34,852 bases of DNA from NCBI GenBank assembly GCA_948543815.1, contig CAOVHW010000004.1:102572-137423 (forward strand). The letters are read 5' to 3'. This DNA is from an uncultured Eubacteriales bacterium (GTDB lineage Bacteria > Bacillota > Clostridia > Lachnospirales > CAMVHY01). Of this stretch, positions 15,301-23,221 are shown piece after piece. Within the stretch, counting starts at the first letter, position 1. Each line of letters begins with the position of its first letter. Under the pieces are notes generated by a model. The model made no database searches. It had not been told where the DNA came from and was given only the letters and a program-made list of their open reading frames with translations. Position numbers and translations under genes: made by a program.

Positions 15301-16651
15301 ATTTATTGCGTCTATTTCGGATGACGATTATTCCGATGAAAAATATAATGGCCGGTAAAATAATTAGATACATTATTGAAATTAACATCGCTTGTTTGTG
15401 GGTAAAAATTATTTTCTGAGTGTCATGAGTTTTTGGCGGAATATAAATAGCTTCCTCTTTACCATTTAATTTATTTATTGCACTCATTACGAAATCAAAA
15501 TTTCCGCCGCCAATATACGAATTTATTTTTGTGTCTAAAATACTTGTTGCGCCGATAGCAATTATTTTAGATTTATCATCTTGACGAAATATTGCAATAT
15601 TAAGTGGACCGTTAAGGTCGCCACTTTCTTTTTCAATTGTATTTGAGTTTAAATTGGTTTTTCCGTACGAAATGTTTGATGATTCAAGTAAAACTTCAAT
15701 TTTTTCAGCATCATTAATAAAAATATTGCGGCAAAGTGGAATTAATAATCTATATTTTTTTTCTGCAAGGCTTTGGGATAATTCATTGCTTGTGAAATTT
15801 GGAATCAAGTAAGCGTTGTTGTTAGCGGCAAAATTTTTATTATTCTTTTCGATAATAATTGAGTTACCGAATTCAAATCCATATTTTTTTATTACGTTTG
15901 TCATGTTTGGTAAATCTTTGTTTGTATAATCCATAAATATAATTGCGCTTGATGATGCAAGATATTTATCAATTAATGAAGCTTCTTCAGTTGTCCAATC
16001 TCGTTGCGGGGTCGTAATCAATAAAATTTTACAATCGTCAGGAATTTTTTGTTCGATTATCAAATCTAAATCTTTTAATTTATAATTTGTAAATTGTTTT
16101 TGATAATCAAATTCTAATTCATTATGCCCAATTAATCGATATATGACAGGCGTATAATTTTTTGTGACAAAATTTATTGCGTTTGTGATTTCGGACTCAA
16201 CATTTATTGAATTTATTTTTTGCTTAAATGTTAAGTAATCGTAATCGTAAGTTACAATATCTTCGGGATTTATTACTTTAAATTTTTTTGTGCCGGCAAC
16301 AATTATGCTGCCGGATGAAATTTTTTCATCTGTTTCATATTTATTTGCAAAGTTTGGATATTTGTCTAAATCTTTATACTCAACTTTAATATTTTTCGAT
16401 TTATATTGATTTACGAGATTTGCTACGATTTTATTTTGGTCGCTTTCATTTGTCAAGAAATATATATCAATTTTTTCATTGAGATTATTTATAACTTTTT
16501 TAGTTTCGTTGCAAATTGTATACAATTTATCTTTTGTCAAATCAAATTTTAAGTCAAATTTATTTGCTAATAAATTGATACAAACGAGCGTTACGATAAA
16601 AAATATTATGGATAACACGGAAAATGTTCCATACTTAATTTTTTTATTCAC
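15299..16651 (-). CDS. GldG-like auxiliary component of an ABC export system
   Basis: The 450-residue protein has an N-terminal membrane helix (about 10-30), a large extracytoplasmic domain and a C-terminal helix followed by a basic tail (IRNRRNK). The segment KLYTICNETKKVINNLNEKIDIYFLT and the SLIDKYLASSSAIIFMDY block are typical of the GldG/ABC_transp_aux family. It belongs to the three-gene ATPase-permease-auxiliary cluster 15299-18419, related to GldA-GldF-GldG. The cargo is unknown in most bacteria. A frame starts at ATG 16672, but AAGGAGG (16666-16660) lies within it and points to GTG 16651, leaving a 14-base gap to the permease. Gliding motility itself is not implied. Confidence 0.8.
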   Translation of the reverse strand: MNKKIKYGTFSVLSIIFFIVTLVCINLLANKFDLKFDLTKDKLYTICNETKKVINNLNEKIDIYFLTNESDQNKIVANLVNQYKSKNIKVEYKDLDKYPNFANKYETDEKISSGSIIVAGTKKFKVINPEDIVTYDYDYLTFKQKINSINVESEITNAINFVTKNYTPVIYRLIGHNELEFDYQKQFTNYKLKDLDLIIEQKIPDDCKILLITTPQRDWTTEEASLIDKYLASSSAIIFMDYTNKDLPNMTNVIKKYGFEFGNSIIIEKNNKNFAANNNAYLIPNFTSNELSQSLAEKKYRLLIPLCRNIFINDAEKIEVLLESSNISYGKTNLNSNTIEKESGDLNGPLNIAIFRQDDKSKIIAIGATSILDTKINSYIGGGNFDFVMSAINKLNGKEEAIYIPPKTHDTQKIIFTHKQAMLISIMYLIILPAIIFFIGIIVIRNRRNK

Positions 16652-16665
16652 TAAAATTTCCTCCT

Positions 16666-17526
16666 TTACCATTTACGTTTTTCAATTGTATTTATTGTCA
16701 TGAACAGAAATAATGAAACAAATGACAAATAGTAAACGATATCTGACAAATTTAAAATGCCCGCACTAAAATTATTAAAGCGTGCAAGAAGTGAGACAAA
16801 GTTTGAAATTTTATAAACCACTGAATCAAATATTGGCAAGTTAAAAAAATATGCGGCGATGAGTAAAATTGTCATGATAATAAAAATGATAGCGGCAGGA
16901 ATAAAATTTTTTATGCGCGTGTAAATTATTCCGCATAATATCGAAATTAAAATAAAAATAAAAAGTGCTGAAGAATTTTTACCTGTTGGGAAAATTGTCG
17001 CAAGATTATCTATCATAAAGCAAACAAAAATAGCGGCAAAAGTTGAAATCGCGGCAGCAATTTGATTTTCACAAAGCGCTGAAATAAATATTCCAATTGA
17101 AATGAAACAAAGTCCGAGTAAAAAATATCCTAAATAAGTTCCACAAATTTGTGCGAGTGGTAAGCTTGAGAAAAATGAAAGCGTAATTGGCAATAAAAAA
17201 GTTATTACAATTGCAGATGAAAATAAAGTTACGGCCGCAAAATATTTCCCTAGCGTTATTTTTGTAATTGAAACCGGTACGGTAAATATTAATTGATCAG
17301 TTTTGTTTTTCATTTCTTGTGCATATAAATTCATTGTTAAAATCGGAATGATTATCAAAAATAATATTGTCATGTCTGAAATTACGTATTGAAAATCTGG
17401 GAAGCCTTGAAAAATATTTAGTAGTGAAAAAAATACGGATGCAATAAAAATAAATAATGCAAGGAAAATATAACCGCTCATATTATAAAAATATGAGTAG
17501 AACTCTTTTTTAAATATGGCTAGCAT
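16666..17526 (-). CDS. ABC-2 type permease (GldF-like)
   Basis: The 286-residue integral membrane protein has about six hydrophobic segments: near residues 18-40, 50-70, 100-125, 135-160, 165-190 and 210-225, with another at the C-terminus. The start MLAIFKKEFYSYFYN, the motif MNLYAQEMKNKTDQLIFTVPV and the FYxxGLCFISIGIFISAL pattern fit ABC-2 membrane subunits. Its ATG overlaps the end of the ATPase gene by 7 bases, so the two are translationally coupled. It should form the channel for the ATPase at 17520-18419 and the auxiliary protein at 15299-16651. Confidence 0.85.
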   Translation of the reverse strand: MLAIFKKEFYSYFYNMSGYIFLALFIFIASVFFSLLNIFQGFPDFQYVISDMTILFLIIIPILTMNLYAQEMKNKTDQLIFTVPVSITKITLGKYFAAVTLFSSAIVITFLLPITLSFFSSLPLAQICGTYLGYFLLGLCFISIGIFISALCENQIAAAISTFAAIFVCFMIDNLATIFPTGKNSSALFIFILISILCGIIYTRIKNFIPAAIIFIIMTILLIAAYFFNLPIFDSVVYKISNFVSLLARFNNFSAGILNLSDIVYYLSFVSLFLFMTINTIEKRKW

Positions 17527-18419
17527 TTTTGAGCATCTCCTTCAGTTACTTGTAAAAATATTTCTTCAAGCGTAATGTCAAATGGTTTCATCATTAATAA
17601 AATAAAATCATTTTCCTTTGCAAATTGAAATATTTTTTCACGTATATCACCTTTATTTTTATTCTCTAAAATTAAATCTGTTGAAAAATCTTCTATGCCT
17701 TTTTTACTTTCAACTATGTTCGCAAAAATTTTAACTTGCTCAATAATTTTTTCATACGGCCCGCGAATCCTTACAATAATTTTTGGAGTACGTGAAAAAT
17801 TTTTCGATAATTCAAATGTTGTTGCGTCAGCTACTATTTCGCCCTTATTCAAAATAATTATTCGGTCTGCTATGGCATCTATTTCCGATAAAATATGTGA
17901 GCTAATTAAAATTGTATGATTTTCTTTAAGCGACTTAATTAAATCACGTATTTCTGTAATTTGTTTTGGGTCGAGGCCCGACATTGGTTCATCTAAAATT
18001 AAAATTTCAGGGTCACCAATTAATGCTTGTGCGAAGCCAACACGTTGTTTATATCCTTTCGATAAATTTTTAATTAATTTATCGGCGACATCATCAATTT
18101 TAAATTTTTGCATGATATCAGTTAAATTATTTTTATCGGCACATTTTAATTCACTAACGAATTTCAGATATTCAATTACTTTCATATCGGGATAGAGTGG
18201 GGGATTTTCAGGAAGATATCCGATTTTAATTTGTGGATTTATTATCACATCGCCAGATGACGGAGCGATATAGCCGGTAATTATATTCATCGTGGTAGAT
18301 TTACCGGCACCATTTGGAGCGAGGAGGCCAATAATTTCATTTTTATTTACAATGAAGTTTAAATTATTGACGGCAATTTTTTTACCGTAGTACTTAGTTA
18401 AATTTTTAACTTCGATCAA
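17520..18419 (-). CDS. ABC transporter ATP-binding protein (GldA-like)
   Basis: The 299-residue ATPase has Walker A LLAPNGAGKST (32-42), a Q-loop-position YLPENPPLY, the signature LSKGYKQRV (119-127), Walker B ILILDEP (139-145) with D-loop SGLD, and the switch histidine H175. The C-terminal 80 residues are the extra domain common in ABC-2 exporters. The YLPENPPLY motif is typical of the GldA/copper-type exporter group. The start is TTG 18419 with GGAGATGA upstream at 6-base spacing. It is the first gene of the three-gene minus-strand operon. Confidence 0.92.
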   Translation of the reverse strand: MIEVKNLTKYYGKKIAVNNLNFIVNKNEIIGLLAPNGAGKSTTMNIITGYIAPSSGDVIINPQIKIGYLPENPPLYPDMKVIEYLKFVSELKCADKNNLTDIMQKFKIDDVADKLIKNLSKGYKQRVGFAQALIGDPEILILDEPMSGLDPKQITEIRDLIKSLKENHTILISSHILSEIDAIADRIIILNKGEIVADATTFELSKNFSRTPKIIVRIRGPYEKIIEQVKIFANIVESKKGIEDFSTDLILENKNKGDIREKIFQFAKENDFILLMMKPFDITLEEIFLQVTEGDAQKC

Positions 18420-18451
18420 ATTTTTTCATCTCCATATAATTTTTATAAAGT

Positions 18452-18460
18452 ATTATAACA
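18452..18460 (-). promoter_or_regulatory. Putative extended -10 promoter for the ABC operon
   Basis: On the minus strand TGT-TATAAT (18460 to 18452) forms an extended -10 element about 33 bases before the TTG start. No good -35 is seen, which an extended -10 can tolerate. Confidence 0.45.
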
Positions 18461-18467
18461 TAAGGAA

Positions 18468-18496
18468 TTGAAATTAATTTTAGAGTGACCTATAAT
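18468..18496 (+). promoter_or_regulatory. Sigma-A type promoter for the VanW-family gene
   Basis: TTGAAA (18468-18473), a 17-base spacer and a consensus TATAAT (18491-18496) lie 33 bases before the start at 18529. It is back to back with the minus-strand promoter of the ABC operon. Confidence 0.7.
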
Positions 18497-18528
18497 TTTT
18501 TCAAATAAAAAATAATGCGAGGAATAAG

Positions 18529-19905
18529 ATGAAGATTTCGAAGCGTCAGTTAATATTTTTAGGGATAATAATTTTTGTCACTTTAATTTTTATTATGGCA
18601 CATCTTTCATATAAAAAAATAATAAAAGTTGTCGAGGTTGATAATATCTATGAAAATATTTTTGTGAATGAAATTAATATTGGTGGGCTGAAAAAATCTG
18701 ACGCACAAAAAAAAATATATTCCGAGTTACAAGCGCCAATCGATAAAAAAATAATTAAATTTACTGATACGAACAATGAGTATGAGTTTTCATTTAAAGA
18801 TTTTCATGCAGCTTATAATATTACGAGCGCCGTCCAAAAAGCTTATGATTATGCCCGAGATGGTTCAATACTAAAACGTTATGAAAAAATTGTTGAGTTA
18901 AAAAAATCTCCGCTAAAAATTACAGCCGAGTACGGCTTCGATAATAATTTTGTGAAATCAAAATTAAGTGAGCTAGAAAGCAAAGTTTACGTAAAACCAA
19001 TTAATGCGTCTGCAAAACGTATCAATAATAATTTTGTTGTTACTGCTGGTAAAAATGGTAGGACTTTAAATGTCGATGCAACTTTACCGGCAGTTATAAA
19101 ATTATTGCAAGAAAAATGTGAGGGAAAAGTCGAATTAATTTTTGATTTGCTCGTCCCTAAATATAATGAAAGTGCATTTAAAAATGTAAAAGATGTTCTC
19201 GGTTCATATACAACTTATTTCAATAATGTAAATCTGCAACGCAATGCAAATATAATTAATGCGGCGCAGAAAATAAATAACAAAATTGTTTATCCGAATG
19301 AAATATTTTCTACGAATGATGTACTTAAACCTTTTACAGCAAAAAATGGTTATAAAAATGCGCCGGTTATTATTGAAGGGAAATTAGTTGACGCATTAGG
19401 TGGTGGGATTTGTCAAGTTTCAACGGCGTTATATAATGCTTTGTTGTATTCGGAATTGGAAATTACTGAGCGTCGTAATCATTCATTAAAAGTTGGTTAT
19501 GTTGATTATGGATATGATGCGACGCTCGCCGGAAATTATATTGATTTAAAATTTAAAAATACGACGCAAACTCCACTTTTACTAGAAAGTATTATTAATG
19601 AGAATGAAAACGCAAATAGTTTGCGGATAAATGTTTATGGCGCGGAAACAAGAAATAAAAATCATAGTATTAAGTTTGAGAATTCACTGGTTGAAACAAT
19701 AGATGCGCCGCCAGAAACTATTATTTATACAGATGAATTGGAAGAGGGGATAAAAAAAGTTGAAACAAAATCAAAAAAAGGTTATCGCTATAAACTTTAC
19801 AAAATAATTTATGAAAATGGCGCGGAAAAACAAAAAGTTTTGATAAATTCAAGTTATTACAAACCAATGCGTGGGACAATAAAAATTGGTACGAAAAAAA
19901 GTTAA
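18529..19905 (+). CDS. VanW-family cell-envelope protein
   Basis: The 458-residue protein has an N-terminal transmembrane/signal anchor (about 8-26). A putative peptidoglycan-binding segment follows (NIGGLKKSDAQKKIY near 50 and the FDNNFVKSKLSELESKV region). The VanW domain is at about 225-380, with its hallmark LGGGICQVSTALYNALL (290-306) and the ERRNHS block. The C-terminal region resembles the G5-like extension often attached to VanW proteins. VanW occurs in some vancomycin-resistance clusters but most members are chromosomal and uncharacterised; no van genes are present here. GAGGAA precedes the ATG. It appears to head a run of plus-strand genes through ribF. Confidence 0.85.
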   Translation: MKISKRQLIFLGIIIFVTLIFIMAHLSYKKIIKVVEVDNIYENIFVNEINIGGLKKSDAQKKIYSELQAPIDKKIIKFTDTNNEYEFSFKDFHAAYNITSAVQKAYDYARDGSILKRYEKIVELKKSPLKITAEYGFDNNFVKSKLSELESKVYVKPINASAKRINNNFVVTAGKNGRTLNVDATLPAVIKLLQEKCEGKVELIFDLLVPKYNESAFKNVKDVLGSYTTYFNNVNLQRNANIINAAQKINNKIVYPNEIFSTNDVLKPFTAKNGYKNAPVIIEGKLVDALGGGICQVSTALYNALLYSELEITERRNHSLKVGYVDYGYDATLAGNYIDLKFKNTTQTPLLLESIINENENANSLRINVYGAETRNKNHSIKFENSLVETIDAPPETIIYTDELEEGIKKVETKSKKGYRYKLYKIIYENGAEKQKVLINSSYYKPMRGTIKIGTKKS

Positions 19906-19952
19906 ACTTGTTTTTGAGAATGTTTAATTATAAAATTATTTAGGGTGAAAAG

Positions 19953-20705
19953 ATGAATAGCTTGCAACTTGAAGGTAAAAATGCAGTTTTGGAAGCAATA
20001 AATAATTCAAAAACTATCGACAAAATTATGATAAAAAAAGGCTATGCGAATGGCTCACTTAAATCAATTGTTATAAAGGCAAAAAAAATTGGCATAGTTG
20101 TTCAGGAAGTTGATAAAAATAAATTGGATTTTATTTCACAATCTAAAAATCATCAGGGCATAATTGCACTTTGTCCTGCAAAAAATTATTGTTCGATTGA
20201 TGACATTTTGGATTGCGCAAAAAGTAAAAATGAATTGCCATTTGTTTTGATTTTGGACGAAATTTCTGATCCACGAAATTTTGGTGCAATTATAAGAACA
20301 GCAGAATGTTGTGGTGTGCACGGAATAATTATTCCAAAACATCGTAATGCAGGCTTGACAGGAATCGTTAGTAAAACTTCTGCCGGTGCGCTTGAACATG
20401 TTTTAATTGCAAAGGTTACAAATTTGGTTAGCGCAATTGAAAAATTGAAAAAAAATGGATTGTGGATAACAGCAGCAGATATGAGCGGTGAAATTATGTA
20501 TTCGTTGGATTTCAAAATTCCGTGCGCTTTGATTGTTGGTAGTGAAGGATTTGGTATACGAAAACTTATTTTACAAAATTCGGACTTTAAAGCTAAAATA
20601 CCAATGTCAGGTAAAATTGGCTCATTAAATGCTTCTGTTGCGGCTAGTGTTTTGATGTACGAAGTTATTCGGCAACGAACTATGAAAGGAAATTTAAATG
20701 CTTAA
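19953..20705 (+). CDS. rlmB: 23S rRNA (guanosine2251-2'-O)-methyltransferase, SpoU/TrmH family
   Basis: The 250-residue SPOUT enzyme has an N-terminal substrate-binding domain starting LEGKNAVLEAI and the three SpoU motifs: DPRNFGAIIRTAECCG, IVGSEGFGIRKL and IPMSGKIGSLNASVAASVLMYE. This pattern, with the N-terminal domain, matches RlmB rather than TrmL. GGGTGA precedes the ATG. The stop overlaps the nrnA start by 8 bases. A different 2'-O-methylation target within the family is possible. Confidence 0.9.
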   Translation: MNSLQLEGKNAVLEAINNSKTIDKIMIKKGYANGSLKSIVIKAKKIGIVVQEVDKNKLDFISQSKNHQGIIALCPAKNYCSIDDILDCAKSKNELPFVLILDEISDPRNFGAIIRTAECCGVHGIIIPKHRNAGLTGIVSKTSAGALEHVLIAKVTNLVSAIEKLKKNGLWITAADMSGEIMYSLDFKIPCALIVGSEGFGIRKLILQNSDFKAKIPMSGKIGSLNASVAASVLMYEVIRQRTMKGNLNA

Positions 20706-21642
20706 CAAAAATGAAATTATGAACGTGATAAAAAATCATAAAAATGTTTTAATTTTGACGCATAAAAAACCTGATGGTGATGCGGCGGGGTCAGTTTTTG
20801 CACTTACTGCTGCGTTAAAAAAAATTGATATTTCGGCAAATATTTTGTTTGAAGATTACAATCGTAAATTTAATTTGATAGCAACTCAAAAAGTTTCGCC
20901 GTACTTTGACAAAAATAAAATTGAGCTCGTAATAGTTTTAGATTGTGGGAATAAAAATCGTCTCGGAAAGTATGAAATTTTATTAGAAAATAAAATTGTT
21001 GTCAATATCGATCATCATATAAGCAATGTGAATTTTGGCGATTATAACTATGTGGATTCAACTGCTTCATCGACGAGTGAAATAATTTTTGATTTCGTAA
21101 AAGATTTACTTGATGAAAAAATTGCGGCAGCATTGTATGCTGGAATAATTTCGGATACGGGTGGTTTTCGGCATTCATGTACGACTACGAAAACTCATAT
21201 GATAGTTGCGGAGCTGCTCAAATTTAAGTTTCCATTTACGCGCATATATAATGAATTAATGATGGAAAAAACATTGGACGAAGCAAAATTTTTGGCGATG
21301 ACAATCGAAAATCTTGAGATAATTAGTCACTTAAAGCTTGCAATTTCATATTTAACTTTTGAACAAATAAATAGCGTGAACAATAAGTTTACGGGTGGAT
21401 TGGTTGAGTTTATCAAAAATATTTACGGGATAGAAATTGCGGCAATGATTATTGAAAACGAGGAAAAAGTTTGTAAAATAAGTTTTCGGTCAAATTATAT
21501 TGACGTAAATGAAATTGCTGAAAATTTTGATGGTGGCGGTCATAAATTAGCGGCGGGAGGAATTTTGAAAGCAAATATTCGTCAAACAAAAGAAAAAATA
21601 ATTCAAGTTATAGGTGAAAAATTAAAATGCACGACGGCGTGA
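20698..21642 (+). CDS. nrnA: DHH phosphoesterase NrnA (nanoRNase / pAp phosphatase)
   Basis: NrnA degrades 2-5 nt RNAs and in some species dephosphorylates pAp or hydrolyses linear dinucleotides. The 314 residues include the metal-binding HKKPDGDAAGS (22-32), the DCGN motif, the namesake DHH (105-107) and the C-terminal DHHA1 motif DGGGHKLAAGG. It occupies the position seen in many Bacillota, directly before truB and ribF, usually after rbfA; here rlmB precedes it. It overlaps truB by 16 bases. Confidence 0.93.
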   Translation: MLNKNEIMNVIKNHKNVLILTHKKPDGDAAGSVFALTAALKKIDISANILFEDYNRKFNLIATQKVSPYFDKNKIELVIVLDCGNKNRLGKYEILLENKIVVNIDHHISNVNFGDYNYVDSTASSTSEIIFDFVKDLLDEKIAAALYAGIISDTGGFRHSCTTTKTHMIVAELLKFKFPFTRIYNELMMEKTLDEAKFLAMTIENLEIISHLKLAISYLTFEQINSVNNKFTGGLVEFIKNIYGIEIAAMIIENEEKVCKISFRSNYIDVNEIAENFDGGGHKLAAGGILKANIRQTKEKIIQVIGEKLKCTTA

Positions 21643-22508
21643 TAAATGTAAATAAGCCGAAAGGATGTACGTCATATGATGTCGTTCATCGAATAAAAAA
21701 AATAACGAACAAAAAAGTTGGACATACGGGCACACTTGACCCAATGGCAATGGGAGTTTTACCGATTTGTATAGGGAAGGCGTCAAAAATTTCGCAGTAC
21801 ATAGTTGCACAGACCAAAAGATATACGGCGACAATGATTTTGGGCGTGAGAACGGATACGTTAGATATAACGGGAAAAGTTTTATCGGAGATAAATTTTT
21901 TTTACAACAAAGAAAAGGTTTTGAACGCGTTAAAAAAGTTTTGTGGTGAATATTATCAGTTGCCGCCAATGTTTTCAGCTATCAAAAAAAATGGTCAAAA
22001 ATTATATGAGTTAGCTCGGCAAGGAATTACAATCGAGCGTGAAAAACGACTTGTAAATATTTATGAACTCAATTTTGTAAATTATATGCCGCCGAATAAA
22101 ATTTCTATTGATGTAAAATGTTCAAAGGGCACTTACATTCGTTCACTTTGTGATGATATTGGCAATGAAATTGGATGTGGCGCATGTTTATCAGAATTAA
22201 TTAGAACTGAATGTGGAGATTTTTTTATTGAAAATAGTATAACAGTTGACGAGTTTGATAAACTTTATCAAAATAATTTGGCAGATTCAAAAATAATTGC
22301 AATAGAAAATTTATTAGATTTCAAAAAAGTTACGGTCGCCGCACAAAATATTCTTTATAATGGTAATAAAATTGATTTAAAATTTGTAATGTCAGAGAAA
22401 AATTTTGTTGATGGTGAAAAGTTATTAGTTTTTGATCCGCAAAAAAAATTAGTCGGAATATATTTACGTGAAAAAAATTTTTTAAGGCCGGTGCGTATGC
22501 TTTTATGA
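21627..22508 (+). CDS. truB: tRNA pseudouridine55 synthase
   Basis: TruB makes pseudouridine 55 in the T arm of tRNAs. The 293 residues start MHDGVINVNKPKGCTSYDVV and contain the catalytic motif GHTGTLDPMAMGVLPI with nucleophile D38. The later GTYIRSLCDDIG and the C-terminal PUA-like part (VDGEKLLVFDPQKKLVGIY) are present. The start ATG 21627 has GGTGAAAAAT upstream; GTG 21639 is a weaker alternative. The stop overlaps ribF in an ATGA junction. Confidence 0.95.
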   Translation: MHDGVINVNKPKGCTSYDVVHRIKKITNKKVGHTGTLDPMAMGVLPICIGKASKISQYIVAQTKRYTATMILGVRTDTLDITGKVLSEINFFYNKEKVLNALKKFCGEYYQLPPMFSAIKKNGQKLYELARQGITIEREKRLVNIYELNFVNYMPPNKISIDVKCSKGTYIRSLCDDIGNEIGCGACLSELIRTECGDFFIENSITVDEFDKLYQNNLADSKIIAIENLLDFKKVTVAAQNILYNGNKIDLKFVMSEKNFVDGEKLLVFDPQKKLVGIYLREKNFLRPVRMLL

Positions 22509-23215
22509 TAATTTTGAACAAAATTGAAAAATTGAATTGCGATACGGTAATCACGCTTGGAAATTTTGATGGCGTGCATATTGGTCACAGAAAGTTGATA
22601 GAAGAAACTAAGGTTTTGGCAAAAAAAATGAATGCCAAATCTTTAGTTTTTTCTTTTTTTCCGCATACAAATCAAGTTTTGGAAAATCCAAAGTTTAAAA
22701 CAATTTTTACACGCGATGAAAAAATTTTTATTTTAAAAAATTTGGATGTTGATTATTTTTTGGAATTTTTATTTGACAAAACTGTTGCTCAAATAAAAAG
22801 TCAAGAATTTTTGAATTTATTAATCAAAAATTTAAACTGCAAAGCTTTAGTTTTAGGTAATGATTGTAAATTTGGAAGTGATAAATCAAAATACGAAAAT
22901 GAATTTATCAAACGGATTAGTGACGTAACTTTTGACGGTAAAAAAATTAGCAGTTCTTATATACGTTCATTGATTCAACAAAAAAATTTTGTATTAGCAA
23001 AAAAATTGCTGGGTGGAAAATATTTTATTATGCAAAAAAAAAGTGACAATAATTTTGAGAATAAATTATTGCCACCTGATGGGAGTTATTCAACAAAAAT
23101 TTTTGTGGATAACCGCGAATTTAACGGTATAACAGATATTGATTCACGTAATCAAAATGTCAAAATAAATATGCCACAAAAAATATTTTCAAAGCCAGCT
23201 TTGATTTATTTTTAA
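22505..23215 (+). CDS. ribF: RibF-like FAD synthetase with a degenerate riboflavin kinase domain
   Basis: Full RibF (about 310 residues) phosphorylates riboflavin and adenylylates FMN. This protein has 236. The N-terminal adenylyltransferase is intact: TLGNFDGVHIGH (17-28), SFFPHTNQVL, LVLGNDCKFGSDKSKYE and ISSSYIRSLI. The C-terminal kinase part is only about 60 residues. It keeps a PPDGSY motif and the GKYFI entry strand, but lacks the GRxxGFPTAN ATP-binding loop and the NIG..PTF and E.H..DF catalytic region. It probably makes FAD from FMN only, or is decaying. The reading frame is uninterrupted, with no remnant after the stop. The start overlaps truB. Confidence 0.85.
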   Translation: MIILNKIEKLNCDTVITLGNFDGVHIGHRKLIEETKVLAKKMNAKSLVFSFFPHTNQVLENPKFKTIFTRDEKIFILKNLDVDYFLEFLFDKTVAQIKSQEFLNLLIKNLNCKALVLGNDCKFGSDKSKYENEFIKRISDVTFDGKKISSSYIRSLIQQKNFVLAKKLLGGKYFIMQKKSDNNFENKLLPPDGSYSTKIFVDNREFNGITDIDSRNQNVKINMPQKIFSKPALIYF

Positions 23216-23221
23216 AGTAAA

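Noticed and set aside
18529..19905. Vancomycin resistance locus
   Set aside because: Only a VanW-family gene is present; no ligase, dehydrogenase, dipeptidase or VanRS genes.
20136..20515. Minus-strand frames across rlmB
   Set aside because: They are shadows of a well-supported gene, without RBS or domain.
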